From assembly GCA_035506135.1 (NCBI GenBank), contig DATJPY010000007.1:1-64000 (forward strand): a stretch of 64,000 bases of DNA. Direction: 5' to 3'. Source of the DNA: DATJPY01 sp035506135 (GTDB lineage Bacteria; Myxococcota_A; UBA9160; PR03). The position numbers and the translations under genes were made by a program. Of this stretch, positions 23,785 through 32,713 are shown piece after piece. The notes under the pieces are model-generated. The model did not search any database and had not been told where the DNA came from. It worked only from the letters and a program-made list of their open reading frames with translations. The stretch's first letter is position 1. Each line of letters opens with the position of its first letter.

Positions 23785-24369
23785 ATGGTTGCAACGACGC
23801 TGGCAAGCCCCGAGCTGGGAGTTGCCTGCCCGGAAGCGGACGAGGTCCTGGTCGAGCGAGTTCGGCTCGGCAACCAGGGCGCGTTCAGCGAGCTGTACGA
23901 GCGCTACTTCGCGCGCGTCTATCACTTCGTGGCGCGCCGCTTACGCAATCGCGCGGACACCGAGGAGACCGTCCAGGAGGTCTTCGTCAACGTGTTCGCG
24001 TCGATCGATTCGTTCCGCGGTGAGGCGCCGTTCGGCGCGTGGGTGTTCGGGCTGACGCGCCGGACCGTCGCCGGCCGCTTCAAGAAGCGCGTCCCGAACA
24101 TGTTGCCGCTGGCCGACGACGACCTCGAGAGCGGCAATCACGCGGTGGCCCAGGAGCCCGGTCCGCTCGAGGTGTACGAGTACACCGAGCGCCTCGCGCG
24201 GCTCGAGGACGCCGTCGCGACCGACCTGTCGGAGGAGCAACGGCAGCTCTTCGCGCTGCATCACCTCGAGAACCGGTCGATCCAGGAGATCGCGGTGCTG
24301 ATGCGCAAGAGCGAGGACGCCGTCAAGTCGCACCTGTACCGCGCGCGCAAGCTCCTGCTGGCGCGGTAG
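23785..24369 (+). CDS. ECF-type RNA polymerase sigma factor
   Basis: A 194-residue sigma70-family protein. Region 2 reads FSELYERYFARVYHFVARRLRNRADTEE and continues EVFVNVFASI; region 4 reads RQLFALHHLENRSIQEIAVLM and SEDAVKSHLYRARKLL. ATG 23785 is chosen because GGGGGAAGG lies just upstream; the frame is open 31 codons further. No anti-sigma factor is adjacent; the neighbour is a hydrolase 10 bases downstream. A perfect TTGACA at 23682-23687 lies in the upstream gap, but no good -10 goes with it. Confidence 0.9.
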   Translation: MVATTLASPELGVACPEADEVLVERVRLGNQGAFSELYERYFARVYHFVARRLRNRADTEETVQEVFVNVFASIDSFRGEAPFGAWVFGLTRRTVAGRFKKRVPNMLPLADDDLESGNHAVAQEPGPLEVYEYTERLARLEDAVATDLSEEQRQLFALHHLENRSIQEIAVLMRKSEDAVKSHLYRARKLLLAR

Positions 24370-24379
24370 ACTGGCGCCC

Positions 24380-25231
24380 GTGACGGGCGCGGATGCTCAG
24401 GCGGTCGACGGCTCGCTCTCCTCGAGGCTCGGCTCCGACCCGGGCGAGCCGCTCGCGCTCTGGGTGCGCGAGCTGGATGCGGCGCCCGCGCCCGACGTGC
24501 GCGCGCTGCGGTTCGAGTACTCGAGCCGCGGCGATCGGGTGCCCGGAGTCCTGCTGCTGCCAAGCCGGGCGCGCTCGCCCCTCCCGCTGGTGCTGCTCCA
24601 GCACGGCGCCGGGGGGTCGAAGGAGTCCGACTATCTCGATGCCGCCCGCCTGCCCTGGGTGCGCGGAGGCGCCGCGGTGGCGTCGATCGACTTCCCGCTG
24701 CACGGAGAGCGCGCCAACGCGAAGCTCAGCGCCCGGCTCCTCGGCTCGACCTCGACGCGCGGCCCCGGAGAGCTCGACCCGCAGGTGCGCGCGCTGGCGC
24801 GCGACTTCCTACGCCAGGCGCTCTGCGATCTCGGGCGCGCGCTCGACGCCCTCGCCACCCGACCCGAGATCGACGCGGATCGCGTCGCGTATGCCGGCTT
24901 CAGCCTCGGCGGCATCGTGGGCGCCTTCTACGCGCCGGCCGACGCGAGGCTCTCCGCGGCGGCGCTCGCGCTCGCGGGTGGCGGCCTCGGCCCGGGGGAG
25001 CTCGATGCGACCCGCACCATCAGCGGCTTCGCGGGTCGCCCGCTGCTCTTCGTCAATGCCACCCGCGACGAGCGGATTCCGCGCGCCTCGGCGGAGGCGC
25101 TCCACGCGGCGGCGCCCGAGCCGAAGCAGATCGCGTGGTTCGAGAGCGGCCACACCGACTTGCCCGGCCGCGCGCTCAAGGCGATGTGGATCTTCCTCGC
25201 GGCAGCGCTCCGGATCGACGCCGCACGCTGA
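24380..25231 (+). CDS. Alpha/beta-fold hydrolase
   Basis: A 283-residue dienelactone-hydrolase-like esterase or peptidase. The oxyanion strand is LVLLQHGAGGSKES, the nucleophile elbow is GFSLGG, the acid is in NATRDERIPR and the histidine is in FESGHTDL. No signal peptide. The start is GTG 24380, 10 bases after the sigma-factor stop, so it may be co-transcribed. Substrate unknown. Confidence 0.85.
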   Translation: MTGADAQAVDGSLSSRLGSDPGEPLALWVRELDAAPAPDVRALRFEYSSRGDRVPGVLLLPSRARSPLPLVLLQHGAGGSKESDYLDAARLPWVRGGAAVASIDFPLHGERANAKLSARLLGSTSTRGPGELDPQVRALARDFLRQALCDLGRALDALATRPEIDADRVAYAGFSLGGIVGAFYAPADARLSAAALALAGGGLGPGELDATRTISGFAGRPLLFVNATRDERIPRASAEALHAAAPEPKQIAWFESGHTDLPGRALKAMWIFLAAALRIDAAR

Positions 25232-25240
25232 CGAGGAGGC

Positions 25241-26584
25241 TCACCCGCCCCCGAGCTCGCCGATGCGGCGGAGCAGCGCGTCGCGCCGCTCGGCCATCTC
25301 GCCGGCGCTCGCCGCCTCCACGTTCAGCCGCACCACCGGCTCGGTGTTCGACGGGCGCAGGTTGAACCACCACTCCGGGTAGCGCACGAGCAGCCCGTCG
25401 AGCTTCGAGATCTCCGCCCGGCCCGCGTGCTCCCGCTCGACCGCCGCGAGCAGGCCGGCGATGTCGGCGACGCGCCGGTTGATCTCGCCGCTCGCGGTGT
25501 AGCGCCGGAGCGGGCGCACCAGCTCGGAGAGCGGCTTGCCCTCCTCGGCGAGCACGTCGAGGAGCGCCGCGAAGGCGGCGACGCCGTCGTCGTGGACGAG
25601 GGTCGGGCTGAAGCGGAAGTAGAAGTGCCCGGAGAGCTCGCCGGCGAAGAGCGCGCCGCTCTCGCGCATGCGAGCCTTGATGAACGCGTGGCCGACACGG
25701 CACATCTCCGGCACTCCTCCCGCCTCGCGGATCGCCTCGGCGGTGGCGCGGCTCGAGCGCAGGTCGTACAGCACCGTGCCGCCGCCGTGTCGCCGGAGCT
25801 GCGCGCGCGCCAGGAGGGCGGTCACCAGGTCCGCACCGATCGGTTCCCCGGTCTCGTCGACGAACATGGCCCGGTCGGCGTCCCCGTCGAACGCCACCCC
25901 GAGATCGGCACGAGTGCGCTTCACGGCGGCGACCACGTCGTCCAGATTCTCGCGCTTGAGCGGGTCGGCCTCGTGGTTCGGGAAGGTCCCGTCCGGCTCG
26001 AAGTAGAGGCGCTCGACCTCGAGCGGCAGCTCGGCGAGCAGCGGCTCGAGGCCGACGGCCGCCATGCCGTTGCCGCAGTCGATCGCGACGCGCAGGCGCG
26101 GGCAGCGTCCGCCGACCGAGCGCACGTGGCGCACGTACGCCGGCGCGAGCGCCACGCGGCGGAGCGCGTTCCCGGCGCGTCGCGGCCAGCCCGGCGCCTC
26201 CCGCGCGAGTCGCTCGACGTCGGCGAGCCCGCTGTCGCCGCCCACCGGGATCGCGTGCTCGCGGCAGATCTTGAAGCCGTTGTACCGCGCCGGATTGTGG
26301 GACGCGGTGATCATGACGCCGCCGGCCACGCCGAGCTGCTCGACCGCGAAGTAGAGCATCGGCGTCGAGACGAGCCCGAGGGCGGCGACGCCGGCCCCCT
26401 CGTCGTGGATCCCGCGGATGAGCGCCTCCTCGAGCTCCGGCGAGCTCGGGCGCGCGTCGCGCCCGACCGCGAGCTCCCCGGCGCCGAGCCAGCGCGCGAC
26501 GGCCCGCCCGACCGCGTACGCGTGCTCGGCGCGCAGCTCGTCGGGGACCACGCCGCGAACGTCGTAGGCCTTGAAGATCGACAT
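25241..26584 (-). CDS. manB: Phosphomannomutase/phosphoglucomutase
   Basis: A 447-residue alpha-D-phosphohexomutase interconverting mannose- or glucose-6-phosphate and the 1-phosphate for polysaccharide and LPS precursors. The active-site phosphoserine is in GGVMITASHNPARYNGFK, the Mg loop is DGDADRAMFVD, the sugar-binding loop GELSGHFYFR matches GEXSGH, and the phosphate-binding loop is RPSNTEPVVRLNVEA. It starts KAYDVRG as in AlgC/ManB. ATG at 26582-26584. Convergent with the hydrolase (9-base gap). Confidence 0.94.
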   Translation of the reverse strand: MSIFKAYDVRGVVPDELRAEHAYAVGRAVARWLGAGELAVGRDARPSSPELEEALIRGIHDEGAGVAALGLVSTPMLYFAVEQLGVAGGVMITASHNPARYNGFKICREHAIPVGGDSGLADVERLAREAPGWPRRAGNALRRVALAPAYVRHVRSVGGRCPRLRVAIDCGNGMAAVGLEPLLAELPLEVERLYFEPDGTFPNHEADPLKRENLDDVVAAVKRTRADLGVAFDGDADRAMFVDETGEPIGADLVTALLARAQLRRHGGGTVLYDLRSSRATAEAIREAGGVPEMCRVGHAFIKARMRESGALFAGELSGHFYFRFSPTLVHDDGVAAFAALLDVLAEEGKPLSELVRPLRRYTASGEINRRVADIAGLLAAVEREHAGRAEISKLDGLLVRYPEWWFNLRPSNTEPVVRLNVEAASAGEMAERRDALLRRIGELGGG

Positions 26585-26710
26585 GGCCGCCCAGTCTAGG
26601 GGAGGGGCACGGGGACGACTCCCCGGGGAGTGAGGGCGATCGCGTTCCGCCGGCGACGCGGCGGCCCGGCGCGCTTGACCGCCCGCGAGCCGAGCGCCAC
26701 CCTCATCGTC

Positions 26711-26911
26711 GTGTTCGGTCTCGGAGCGAGCGAGCTCCTCGTCATCCTCGTGATCGTCCTGGTCCTGTTCGGAGGCCGCCGGCTGCCCGAGATCGGCTCC
26801 GGCGTCGGCAAGGCCATCAAGAACTTCAAGAGCGCCCTCGCGGGCAAGGACGAGATCGACGTCACGCCCACCAAGAAGGACGAGGCCTCGGGTCGCGGAC
26901 CCTCCGCCTAG
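26711..26911 (+). CDS. tatA: Sec-independent protein translocase TatA
   Basis: A 66-residue protein with one transmembrane helix (GASELLVILVIVLVLFG), the hinge GGRRLPEIG and an amphipathic helix (GVGKAIKNFKSALAGKDE). It forms the twin-arginine translocation pore with TatB/TatC, which are not in this window. The family begins MFGLG, so GTG 26711 (VFGLG) is preferred; the frame is open 27 codons upstream. The stop overlaps the stop of the opposite-strand zinc-ribbon gene. Confidence 0.92.
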   Translation: MFGLGASELLVILVIVLVLFGGRRLPEIGSGVGKAIKNFKSALAGKDEIDVTPTKKDEASGRGPSA

Positions 26912-28134
26912 GGCGCAGGGGCAGCCGGCATCGCAGCGCTCGGCGCCGCCGCGGCGGGCGCGGTAAGCGCGGCCGGCGAGCTGGCTCGCGGCGCTGGGAT
27001 TGGCTTCGCTGCCAGGTCGAAGCGCGCCGCCGCCGGAACGCTCTCGAAGACGGCGTCGAAGGCGAGCGTCGCGCCCGCCGGAAGCTCGCGCGCTGCCCAT
27101 TCGACGGACGCCCGCTCCTGGTCGCCGCGGAGCCGCTTCGGATCGTCCTCGCGCAGCCGCTCCTCGCCGAGCGGCGCGGCCGCCACCGCCTCCGGCGCGT
27201 CGACCGCTGCGCCGGAGGCATCGAGCAGCGTCACCACCAGGCGCGAGCCGAACGACCGCGCGCCGGGCCCCGGGTTGCGGAGCTCGCCCGACACGACCAG
27301 GATCGGTCCGACCTGCGCATTCTCGATCCGGCGCGCGCGCGCTGAGGCAACCTCGAGGCCCGCGAGCGGGGCGAGCGGCTGCACCGCCTCCGCGCGCGCC
27401 GACGCGTGCACGCTCCCCCAGAGGAGGGCGATCCCCAGCGCGGCGACACCGGCCAGCGACAGCCAGGAAGTAACCGACTTCGGTGTCGACTCGAGCAGGA
27501 CCGGTGTGGAGACCTGCACGGGCGCCGGCTTGGGGACCGGGGCCTCGCGCGCCACGACCTCTGCGGGCGGATCCGGCTGCGCGGCGCGCCGTGCGGGAGC
27601 CGGAGTCGCGAGAGGGGGCGCGGGGGCCGGCGTCGGGGACGGAGGCGTCTGCGCCAGCAGGTCCCAGCTCTCGGGCTCGCCCAGCCCGGCGAACGAGCTC
27701 TCGTTGGGATCCTCGCCGAGCGGTACGCCTTCCGCTCCGCCGTCGGGAAGGTCGAGCGAGGACGCGTCGCCCGCCAAGCCGGGGACGCGGTCCTCGAAGG
27801 TCCAGTCGCTGTCGTCCTCGACCTCCGGCGCGGAGAGCGCCGCACCGCGCTCGGTAAGGCTCCGGTCCGTTCGCGCTCTGCGCTCCCCCTCGCTACGCGC
27901 GCGGCTCTGCGTGCGCTCGGGACTGTCGAGATCCCAGGCCGGCTCGGGCGCGCGCGACCGGCCCTGCGTGACCTCCTCGGCGAGCTCCTGGACCACGGCC
28001 GCCTGATTGGCCTGCGGAGGCGTCACGAAGAAGGCGTTCTTGCACCGCGAGCAGCGGACCCGCGCTCCGCGCGCCGGCAGGCGCGTGTCGTCGAGCTTGA
28101 AGCGCGTCTCGCACTTCGCGCAGCGGACGATCAA
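26908..28134 (-). CDS. Zinc-ribbon and DUF3426-type membrane protein
   Basis: A 408-residue protein. It begins with a MJ0042-type zinc ribbon (VRCAKCETRFKL and VRCSRCKNAFF, two CxxC pairs). A long acidic, Pro/Ala-rich region follows, then one transmembrane segment (WLSLAGVAALGIALLWG) near residue 250 and a DUF3426-like beta domain (GPILVVSGELRNPGPGARSF). The tail is an Ala/Pro repeat. The start is TTG at 28132-28134, directly before the zinc ribbon. Family members are common in proteobacteria and of unknown role. Divergent from the ArsA pair. Confidence 0.8.
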   Translation of the reverse strand: MIVRCAKCETRFKLDDTRLPARGARVRCSRCKNAFFVTPPQANQAAVVQELAEEVTQGRSRAPEPAWDLDSPERTQSRARSEGERRARTDRSLTERGAALSAPEVEDDSDWTFEDRVPGLAGDASSLDLPDGGAEGVPLGEDPNESSFAGLGEPESWDLLAQTPPSPTPAPAPPLATPAPARRAAQPDPPAEVVAREAPVPKPAPVQVSTPVLLESTPKSVTSWLSLAGVAALGIALLWGSVHASARAEAVQPLAPLAGLEVASARARRIENAQVGPILVVSGELRNPGPGARSFGSRLVVTLLDASGAAVDAPEAVAAAPLGEERLREDDPKRLRGDQERASVEWAARELPAGATLAFDAVFESVPAAARFDLAAKPIPAPRASSPAALTAPAAAAPSAAMPAAPAP

Positions 28135-28272
28135 GGCGCCTCCTTCGCGGCTTCGCGAGCCGCCCGCGAGCTTGCGTGTTAGCCTCGCCAACTCCGCGCG
28201 CCCTCGACCGTTTCGGATGCGCCGACGAGGCGCTTGAGCCCCTCGGTCGCTCTCTGCCAAGCCGGGAGGCCG

Positions 28273-29235
28273 GTGCCCCTCTCCCCTCTCCTCGACCGCC
28301 GACTCGTCATCGTGACCGGCAAGGGCGGCACCGGGAAGACCACGGTCGCGGCTGCGCTCGGCCTGGCCGCGGCCGCGGCCGGCAAGCGGGTCCTCCTCGC
28401 CGAGGTCGGACCGGACGAGCACGTCGCCCCGCTCCTCGATCCGGATGCGCCGCGTGCGGGCTACGAGGGGCGCGAGCTGCGCAAGGGCTTCTCCGCGATG
28501 CGGATCGATCCCTACGACGCGCTCGGCGAGTATCTCGGCCTGCAGATCGGGCTCGCCGGCGTGGTGCGGCGGGTGCTCGCGAACCGCGCGTTCCGCCAGC
28601 TGATGGACGCCTCGCCCGGATGGCGGGAGCTCATCACGCTCGGGAAGATCTGGCACCTCGAGTCGCTCCGCGATCCGAGCGGCGCGCCGCGCTTCGACCT
28701 GATCGTGGTCGACGCGCCCGCGACCGGCCACGGCCTCACCTTCCTCGACGTCCCGCGCGTGGTCGGGTCGGCAGTGCGCGCCGGGCCCCTGCGCCGGCAC
28801 GCCAGCTGGGTGGAGGCGCTGATCCGCGACCCGGCCCGCACGCTGCTCCTGCCCGTCGCGCTCGCCGAGGAGCTGCCTGCGCGCGAGACCGCCGAGCTGG
28901 TGACCCGGCTGCGCGATCAGGTCGGCGTGGCACTCGACCGCGTCGTGGTGAACGCGGTCACGCCCCCGCCCTATCCGCCCGGCTCGGAGGATCTCGCCGC
29001 GCGGCTCGCGCGGCTGCCGCGCGACCTCGAGATTCCCGGCGCGCCGCCGCCCTCCGTCCTGGCGGCGTGCCTCGAGCACCTGGGCGCGAGGGCTGCATTG
29101 AATGGTCGCTGGATCCGCGCGATCGCGGAGTCGACCGGCCTCCCGGCTCGGGTGCTCCCGCGCCTGCCGCTCGGCGTGCGCGGAGCCGCGGACCTCGAGC
29201 GCCTGGCCGCTCCGCTGCTCGAGGACGGATCGTGA
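28273..29235 (+). CDS. ArsA/Get3-family ATPase, first of a pair
   Basis: A 320-residue P-loop ATPase with VTGKGGTGKTTVAAALG and DLIVVDAPATGHGL. It resembles half-size ArsA proteins found as adjacent pairs in myxobacteria and actinobacteria. No arsenic genes lie nearby, so arsenite export is unlikely. GTG 28273 is preferred over the upstream TTG because GGGAGG stands just before it. The stop overlaps the next gene's start (GTGA). Confidence 0.85.
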   Translation: MPLSPLLDRRLVIVTGKGGTGKTTVAAALGLAAAAAGKRVLLAEVGPDEHVAPLLDPDAPRAGYEGRELRKGFSAMRIDPYDALGEYLGLQIGLAGVVRRVLANRAFRQLMDASPGWRELITLGKIWHLESLRDPSGAPRFDLIVVDAPATGHGLTFLDVPRVVGSAVRAGPLRRHASWVEALIRDPARTLLLPVALAEELPARETAELVTRLRDQVGVALDRVVVNAVTPPPYPPGSEDLAARLARLPRDLEIPGAPPPSVLAACLEHLGARAALNGRWIRAIAESTGLPARVLPRLPLGVRGAADLERLAAPLLEDGS

Positions 29236-30425
29236 GCGCGGACCTCGCGCTCGAGGCGCTCGTCCGCTCGCGCCGCATCCTGGTCTGCGTCGGCACTGGG
29301 GGGGTCGGCAAGACCACGCTCGCCGCGAGCCTGGCGCTCCAGGGCGCGCGCCTCGGACGCCGCACGGCCGTCCTCACCATCGACCCGGCGCGGCGGCTGG
29401 CGGACGCGCTCGGGGTCCGCGAGCTCGGCAACCAGCCGACCGCGCTGCCGCGCGAGCGGCTGGCCGCGCTCGGCGTTCCGGAGGCAGGAAGCCTCGCGGC
29501 GCTGATGCTCGACATGAAGCGCACCTTCGACGACCTGGTCACGCGCTTCGCGGACTCCGAGGCGTCGCGCCAGCGGATCCTCGGCAACCGCATCTACCAG
29601 CACGTCTCGGACGCGCTCGCGGGGAGCGCCGAGTACTCGGCGATGGAGAAGGTGTTCGAGCTGTCGGAGCGCGACGACCTCGATCTGATCGTCGTCGACA
29701 CGCCGCCGTCGCAGCACGCGCTCGACTTCCTCGACGCGCCGCGCCGGCTGCTCGAGTTCCTGGACAGCCGCCTGGTCCACGTCCTGCTGCATCCGGCCTT
29801 CGCCGCAGGGCGCTTCGGCGTGCGCCTCTTCCAGCGGGGTGCCGAGCGGGTCCTCCGCGTGATCGAGCGGATCTCGGGTGTCGCCTTCCTCGAGGACATC
29901 TCGGAGTTCCTGCTCGCCTTCGAGGGGATGTCGGAGGGATTCCGCGAGCGAGCGCGCCGCGTCGAGGCACGCCTCACCGGGCCGGACGCCGCCTTCGTGC
30001 TCGCCGCGGGGCCCTCGCGCGAGTCGACCCGCCACGCGCTCGCGCTGCTCGAGCGGCTCGACTCGGCGGGCGTGCCGCTGGCGGGCGTGGTGGTGAATCG
30101 TGTGCACCTGTGGCCGGGCCCGGGGCCGACACCGGAATGCGTCCCCGAACCCGCGCGCCGGGACGAGGCGCGCGCCGCGCTCGCGGCCGCCCTCGGCGGG
30201 TCGGATGCCTCCGAGCCGGAGGCGCTCGCGGCGCTCGCGGCCGCCGATGGCTACGCTGGCTGGGTGCGCGCCGACCACGAGGCGTCGGCCGAGCTGGCCG
30301 TACGAATCGGGCGGCGCGGAGGGTTCGTCCGCCGCGTCGCCGAGCTGCCCGGCGACGTGCACGACCTCGAAGGCCTGGCGAGCGTGGCCGATCGCCTCTT
30401 CGAAACCGGGCGGGAGGACACATGA
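29232..30425 (+). CDS. ArsA/Get3-family ATPase, second of a pair
   Basis: A 397-residue P-loop ATPase: Walker A GTGGVGKTT, TIDPARRLADALG, and LIVVDTPPSQHALDFLDAP. The middle (ALMLDMKRTFDDLV and GNRIYQHVSDALAGS) is typical of the longer ArsA-like partner. GTG 29232 overlaps the previous stop; the next gene starts in its own stop (ATGA). The two ATPases could form a pseudo-dimer like the two halves of ArsA (inference). The cargo is unknown. Confidence 0.87.
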   Translation: MSADLALEALVRSRRILVCVGTGGVGKTTLAASLALQGARLGRRTAVLTIDPARRLADALGVRELGNQPTALPRERLAALGVPEAGSLAALMLDMKRTFDDLVTRFADSEASRQRILGNRIYQHVSDALAGSAEYSAMEKVFELSERDDLDLIVVDTPPSQHALDFLDAPRRLLEFLDSRLVHVLLHPAFAAGRFGVRLFQRGAERVLRVIERISGVAFLEDISEFLLAFEGMSEGFRERARRVEARLTGPDAAFVLAAGPSRESTRHALALLERLDSAGVPLAGVVVNRVHLWPGPGPTPECVPEPARRDEARAALAAALGGSDASEPEALAALAAADGYAGWVRADHEASAELAVRIGRRGGFVRRVAELPGDVHDLEGLASVADRLFETGREDT

Positions 30426-30958
30426 CGACGAGCGGCGGGCGGAAGGCGGCATCCGGGCGCGAGCGCGTCGCGCCGGCCACGGCGGAGGAGGCGATCCGCC
30501 GCGCGCGCGAGCACGGGCGGCAGGCGATCGCCGAGGCAGCGGCCGCGCTGCGCTGCCTGCTCGATGCGGCCTCCCTCGCGACGACGGGCGTACCCTCGGA
30601 GGCGCAGGCAGGCCTGCGGCGCGCGGCGGATTGGCTCGCGCGCGCCGAGTCGCTCGCGCGCGAGTCCGGGGGCGCGCGCTGGATGGAGGACGTCGCCGCC
30701 GCACTCGACGCCGAGATCGCGCGCTGGGAGGCGAGCAGCCGCGACGACCCGGAGGCGCGCGCGGTGCTGCGAGCGTTCCTCGGCGTTCGCGAGATCCTGT
30801 GGGAGGTCGGACTGCGCCCGCGCGCGGAGCGCAGCCGTCGCAGCGCGCGACCGCCCGCCGCCGCCGAGCCTTCGCCGCGCGCGCCGTCGGAGCCGAGCGA
30901 GCGGCTGCATCCCGTCGGCGCCCGGCGGCTCGAGCGCGTGACCGTCCAGCGCGGCTGA
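30422..30958 (+). CDS. Hypothetical protein, third gene of the ArsA-pair operon
   Basis: A 178-residue, mostly helical, Ala/Arg/Glu-rich cytoplasmic protein with a basic disordered tail. No family recognised. ATG 30422 overlaps the preceding stop by 4 bases, so it is translated with the ATPases and may be a regulator or client. Helices at about 18-50 and 60-100 look amphipathic. Confidence 0.7.
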   Translation: MTTSGGRKAASGRERVAPATAEEAIRRAREHGRQAIAEAAAALRCLLDAASLATTGVPSEAQAGLRRAADWLARAESLARESGGARWMEDVAAALDAEIARWEASSRDDPEARAVLRAFLGVREILWEVGLRPRAERSRRSARPPAAAEPSPRAPSEPSERLHPVGARRLERVTVQRG

Positions 30959-31032
30959 CGGAGCCCAGGGCTGACCGGCCGACAGCCGTGTGTTAGGTTG
31001 CGCGGCCCTTCGACCCGAGGACCCGTCGCGCC

Positions 31033-31704
31033 GTGGACGTTTCGTCGCAAGCGCCGCCCGACGCCGTGCTGATCAAGCGCTACGCCAACCGCAAGCTCTA
31101 CAACACCAGCACGAGTCGCTACATCACGCTCAAGGGGATCGCCGAGCTGATCGAGGCGGGCGAGCAGGTGCGCGTTCTCGACAACGAGACGGGCGAGGAC
31201 ATCACCTCGGTCACGCTCTCGCAGATCCTGGTCGACACCGAGCGCTCGACCCGGCGCGTGCCGGGGACCGTGCTGACGGACCTGATCCAGCGCAGCGGCG
31301 ACGCGCTCTACAGCGCGCTGAAGCGCGGCGTCGGCGACGCGTCGGAGGGACTCGAGGAGCTCCAGCGCAACGTCCGCAAGCTGATCGTCGGGCGCGACGG
31401 GAGCGGCTCGCGCCGGCCCGAGTGGATCGCCTTCGCGACGCCGGACCTCGACCGCCTGATCCAGCGCGCCGTCGAGCGCGTGCTGCGCGCCCTCGATCTC
31501 CCGCGGCGCTCGGATCTCGACGAGCTCGCGCAGCGCATCGATCGGGTGAGCGAGCTGCTCGACGCGAAGCGGCGGCCGGGCCCGACGGCAGGCTCCCGCC
31601 CGCAGCCTCCCCTCGTGCCGCGCGATCCCCATCCGAGCGTCGACGCCGACGCCGCCGAGGATGACGACGACGCGGACCACGACGCCGCGCTCGATCGGCG
31701 CTAG
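31033..31704 (+). CDS. phaR: Polyhydroxyalkanoate synthesis regulator PhaR-like protein
   Basis: A 223-residue protein with the PHA accumulation regulator DNA-binding domain at the N-terminus: LIKRYANRKLYNTSTSRYITL, then IAELIEAGEQVRVLDNETGEDIT and LSQIL. PhaR represses phasin and PHA genes and binds the polymer. The C-terminal half is a helical region similar to polyhydroxyalkanoate-granule regulators, ending in an Asp-rich tail. The start is GTG 31033. No PHA synthase is in this window. Confidence 0.88.
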   Translation: MDVSSQAPPDAVLIKRYANRKLYNTSTSRYITLKGIAELIEAGEQVRVLDNETGEDITSVTLSQILVDTERSTRRVPGTVLTDLIQRSGDALYSALKRGVGDASEGLEELQRNVRKLIVGRDGSGSRRPEWIAFATPDLDRLIQRAVERVLRALDLPRRSDLDELAQRIDRVSELLDAKRRPGPTAGSRPQPPLVPRDPHPSVDADAAEDDDDADHDAALDRR

Positions 31705-31714
31705 CGAGGCGGGC

Positions 31715-32707
31715 CTAACCCCAGATCGACGCGCGCCGGCGCAGGCCCGCGTCCACCATCTCCTGCACCGCGGAGCGCAGCTGCTCGGTCAGCCGCCACA
31801 CCAGGATCTCGTCGTCGGCGGCGTCGAGATCGAGATCGCCGGTCGCGATCGGAGCGCCGAAGCCGATCCACCACTTCGAGGGCAGCGGCAGCAGGCCGAG
31901 CGGACCCAGCGCCGGGAAGGTCGGCGTCACCGGCACGAACGGGAGACCCACGGCGCGCGCGGCCGTCTCCACCTTGAACAGCACCGGGTGCACCTCCTCG
32001 GCGCCGACGACCGCCACCGGCACCAGCGGTGCGCGTGCGGCGATCGCGGTGCGCACCACCCCGCCGCGCCCGAAGCGCTGGACCCGGTAGCGCTGGCGGA
32101 ACACCTTGGTGGCTCCCTTGGCGCCTTCCGGGAACGCGACCACCGAGCGCCCGGTGCGCAGCAGGCGCTCCGCGTTCTCGCGACAGGCGCGCACCCCGCC
32201 GATGCGTGTCAGCACGGATTGCGCGAAGGGGAGTGCGAGCAGCCAGTCGGCAATCAGGAAGCGCGCGCGCGGGGCCACGGGGTCGTGGCGCGCCAGCGCG
32301 TGGCAGATCATCAGCCCGTCCCAGGGCAGCAGACCGGAGTGATTGGCGACGAGCAGGCTCGGCGCGCCGCGCGGCACCGCCTCGATGCCGTTGACCTCCA
32401 CGCGCCACCATCGCGTGTAGAGCGTCTCGAGCCAGGGCCGCACCCGCTCGAGCGCGCCCGCGTCCATCCCGAAGTCGTCCACCTCGGCGGGGAGGCCGCG
32501 CATGCCGGCGCTCGCGAAACGGCGGCGCAGCGACTCGTAGAGCGCCATCCAGTCGAAGCTGCCGTCGGGGCCGGAGGGAAGCCGCGCGCGCAGCTCGGCG
32601 CGCAGTCCGTCGAGGGCGCCTCGCAGCAGCGCGAGCTCGCCGCCGGAGGGCTCGTCCGCGGGCTCGTGGTCTCCTTCGGCATCGGGAGGAACGGGGGGCT
32701 CGGCCAT
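31715..32707 (-). CDS. PlsC-like lysophospholipid acyltransferase family protein
   Basis: A 330-residue acyltransferase. The catalytic block is VANHSGLLPWDG (NHx4D variant), followed by VVAFPEGAKG and PLVPVAVVG. It lacks obvious membrane spans apart from the hydrophobic LIADWLLALPFAQ. A roughly 70-residue N-terminal extension is charged. Likely transfers acyl groups from acyl-CoA or acyl-ACP to a lipid or glycerol backbone. It is six bases after the epimerase gene on the same strand, suggesting joint lipid metabolism. Confidence 0.85.
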   Translation of the reverse strand: MAEPPVPPDAEGDHEPADEPSGGELALLRGALDGLRAELRARLPSGPDGSFDWMALYESLRRRFASAGMRGLPAEVDDFGMDAGALERVRPWLETLYTRWWRVEVNGIEAVPRGAPSLLVANHSGLLPWDGLMICHALARHDPVAPRARFLIADWLLALPFAQSVLTRIGGVRACRENAERLLRTGRSVVAFPEGAKGATKVFRQRYRVQRFGRGGVVRTAIAARAPLVPVAVVGAEEVHPVLFKVETAARAVGLPFVPVTPTFPALGPLGLLPLPSKWWIGFGAPIATGDLDLDAADDEILVWRLTEQLRSAVQEMVDAGLRRRASIWG

Positions 32708-32713
32708 GGCTCC

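Noticed and set aside
27870..27925. Possible further repeat copy inside the zinc-ribbon protein gene
   Set aside because: Sequence is Arg/Ser-coding and vaguely like the arm, but no arm match of useful length and no paired stem.
28273..30425. Arsenic-resistance operon
   Set aside because: ArsA-like ATPases are present but there is no arsB, arsC, arsR or arsD in the surroundings.
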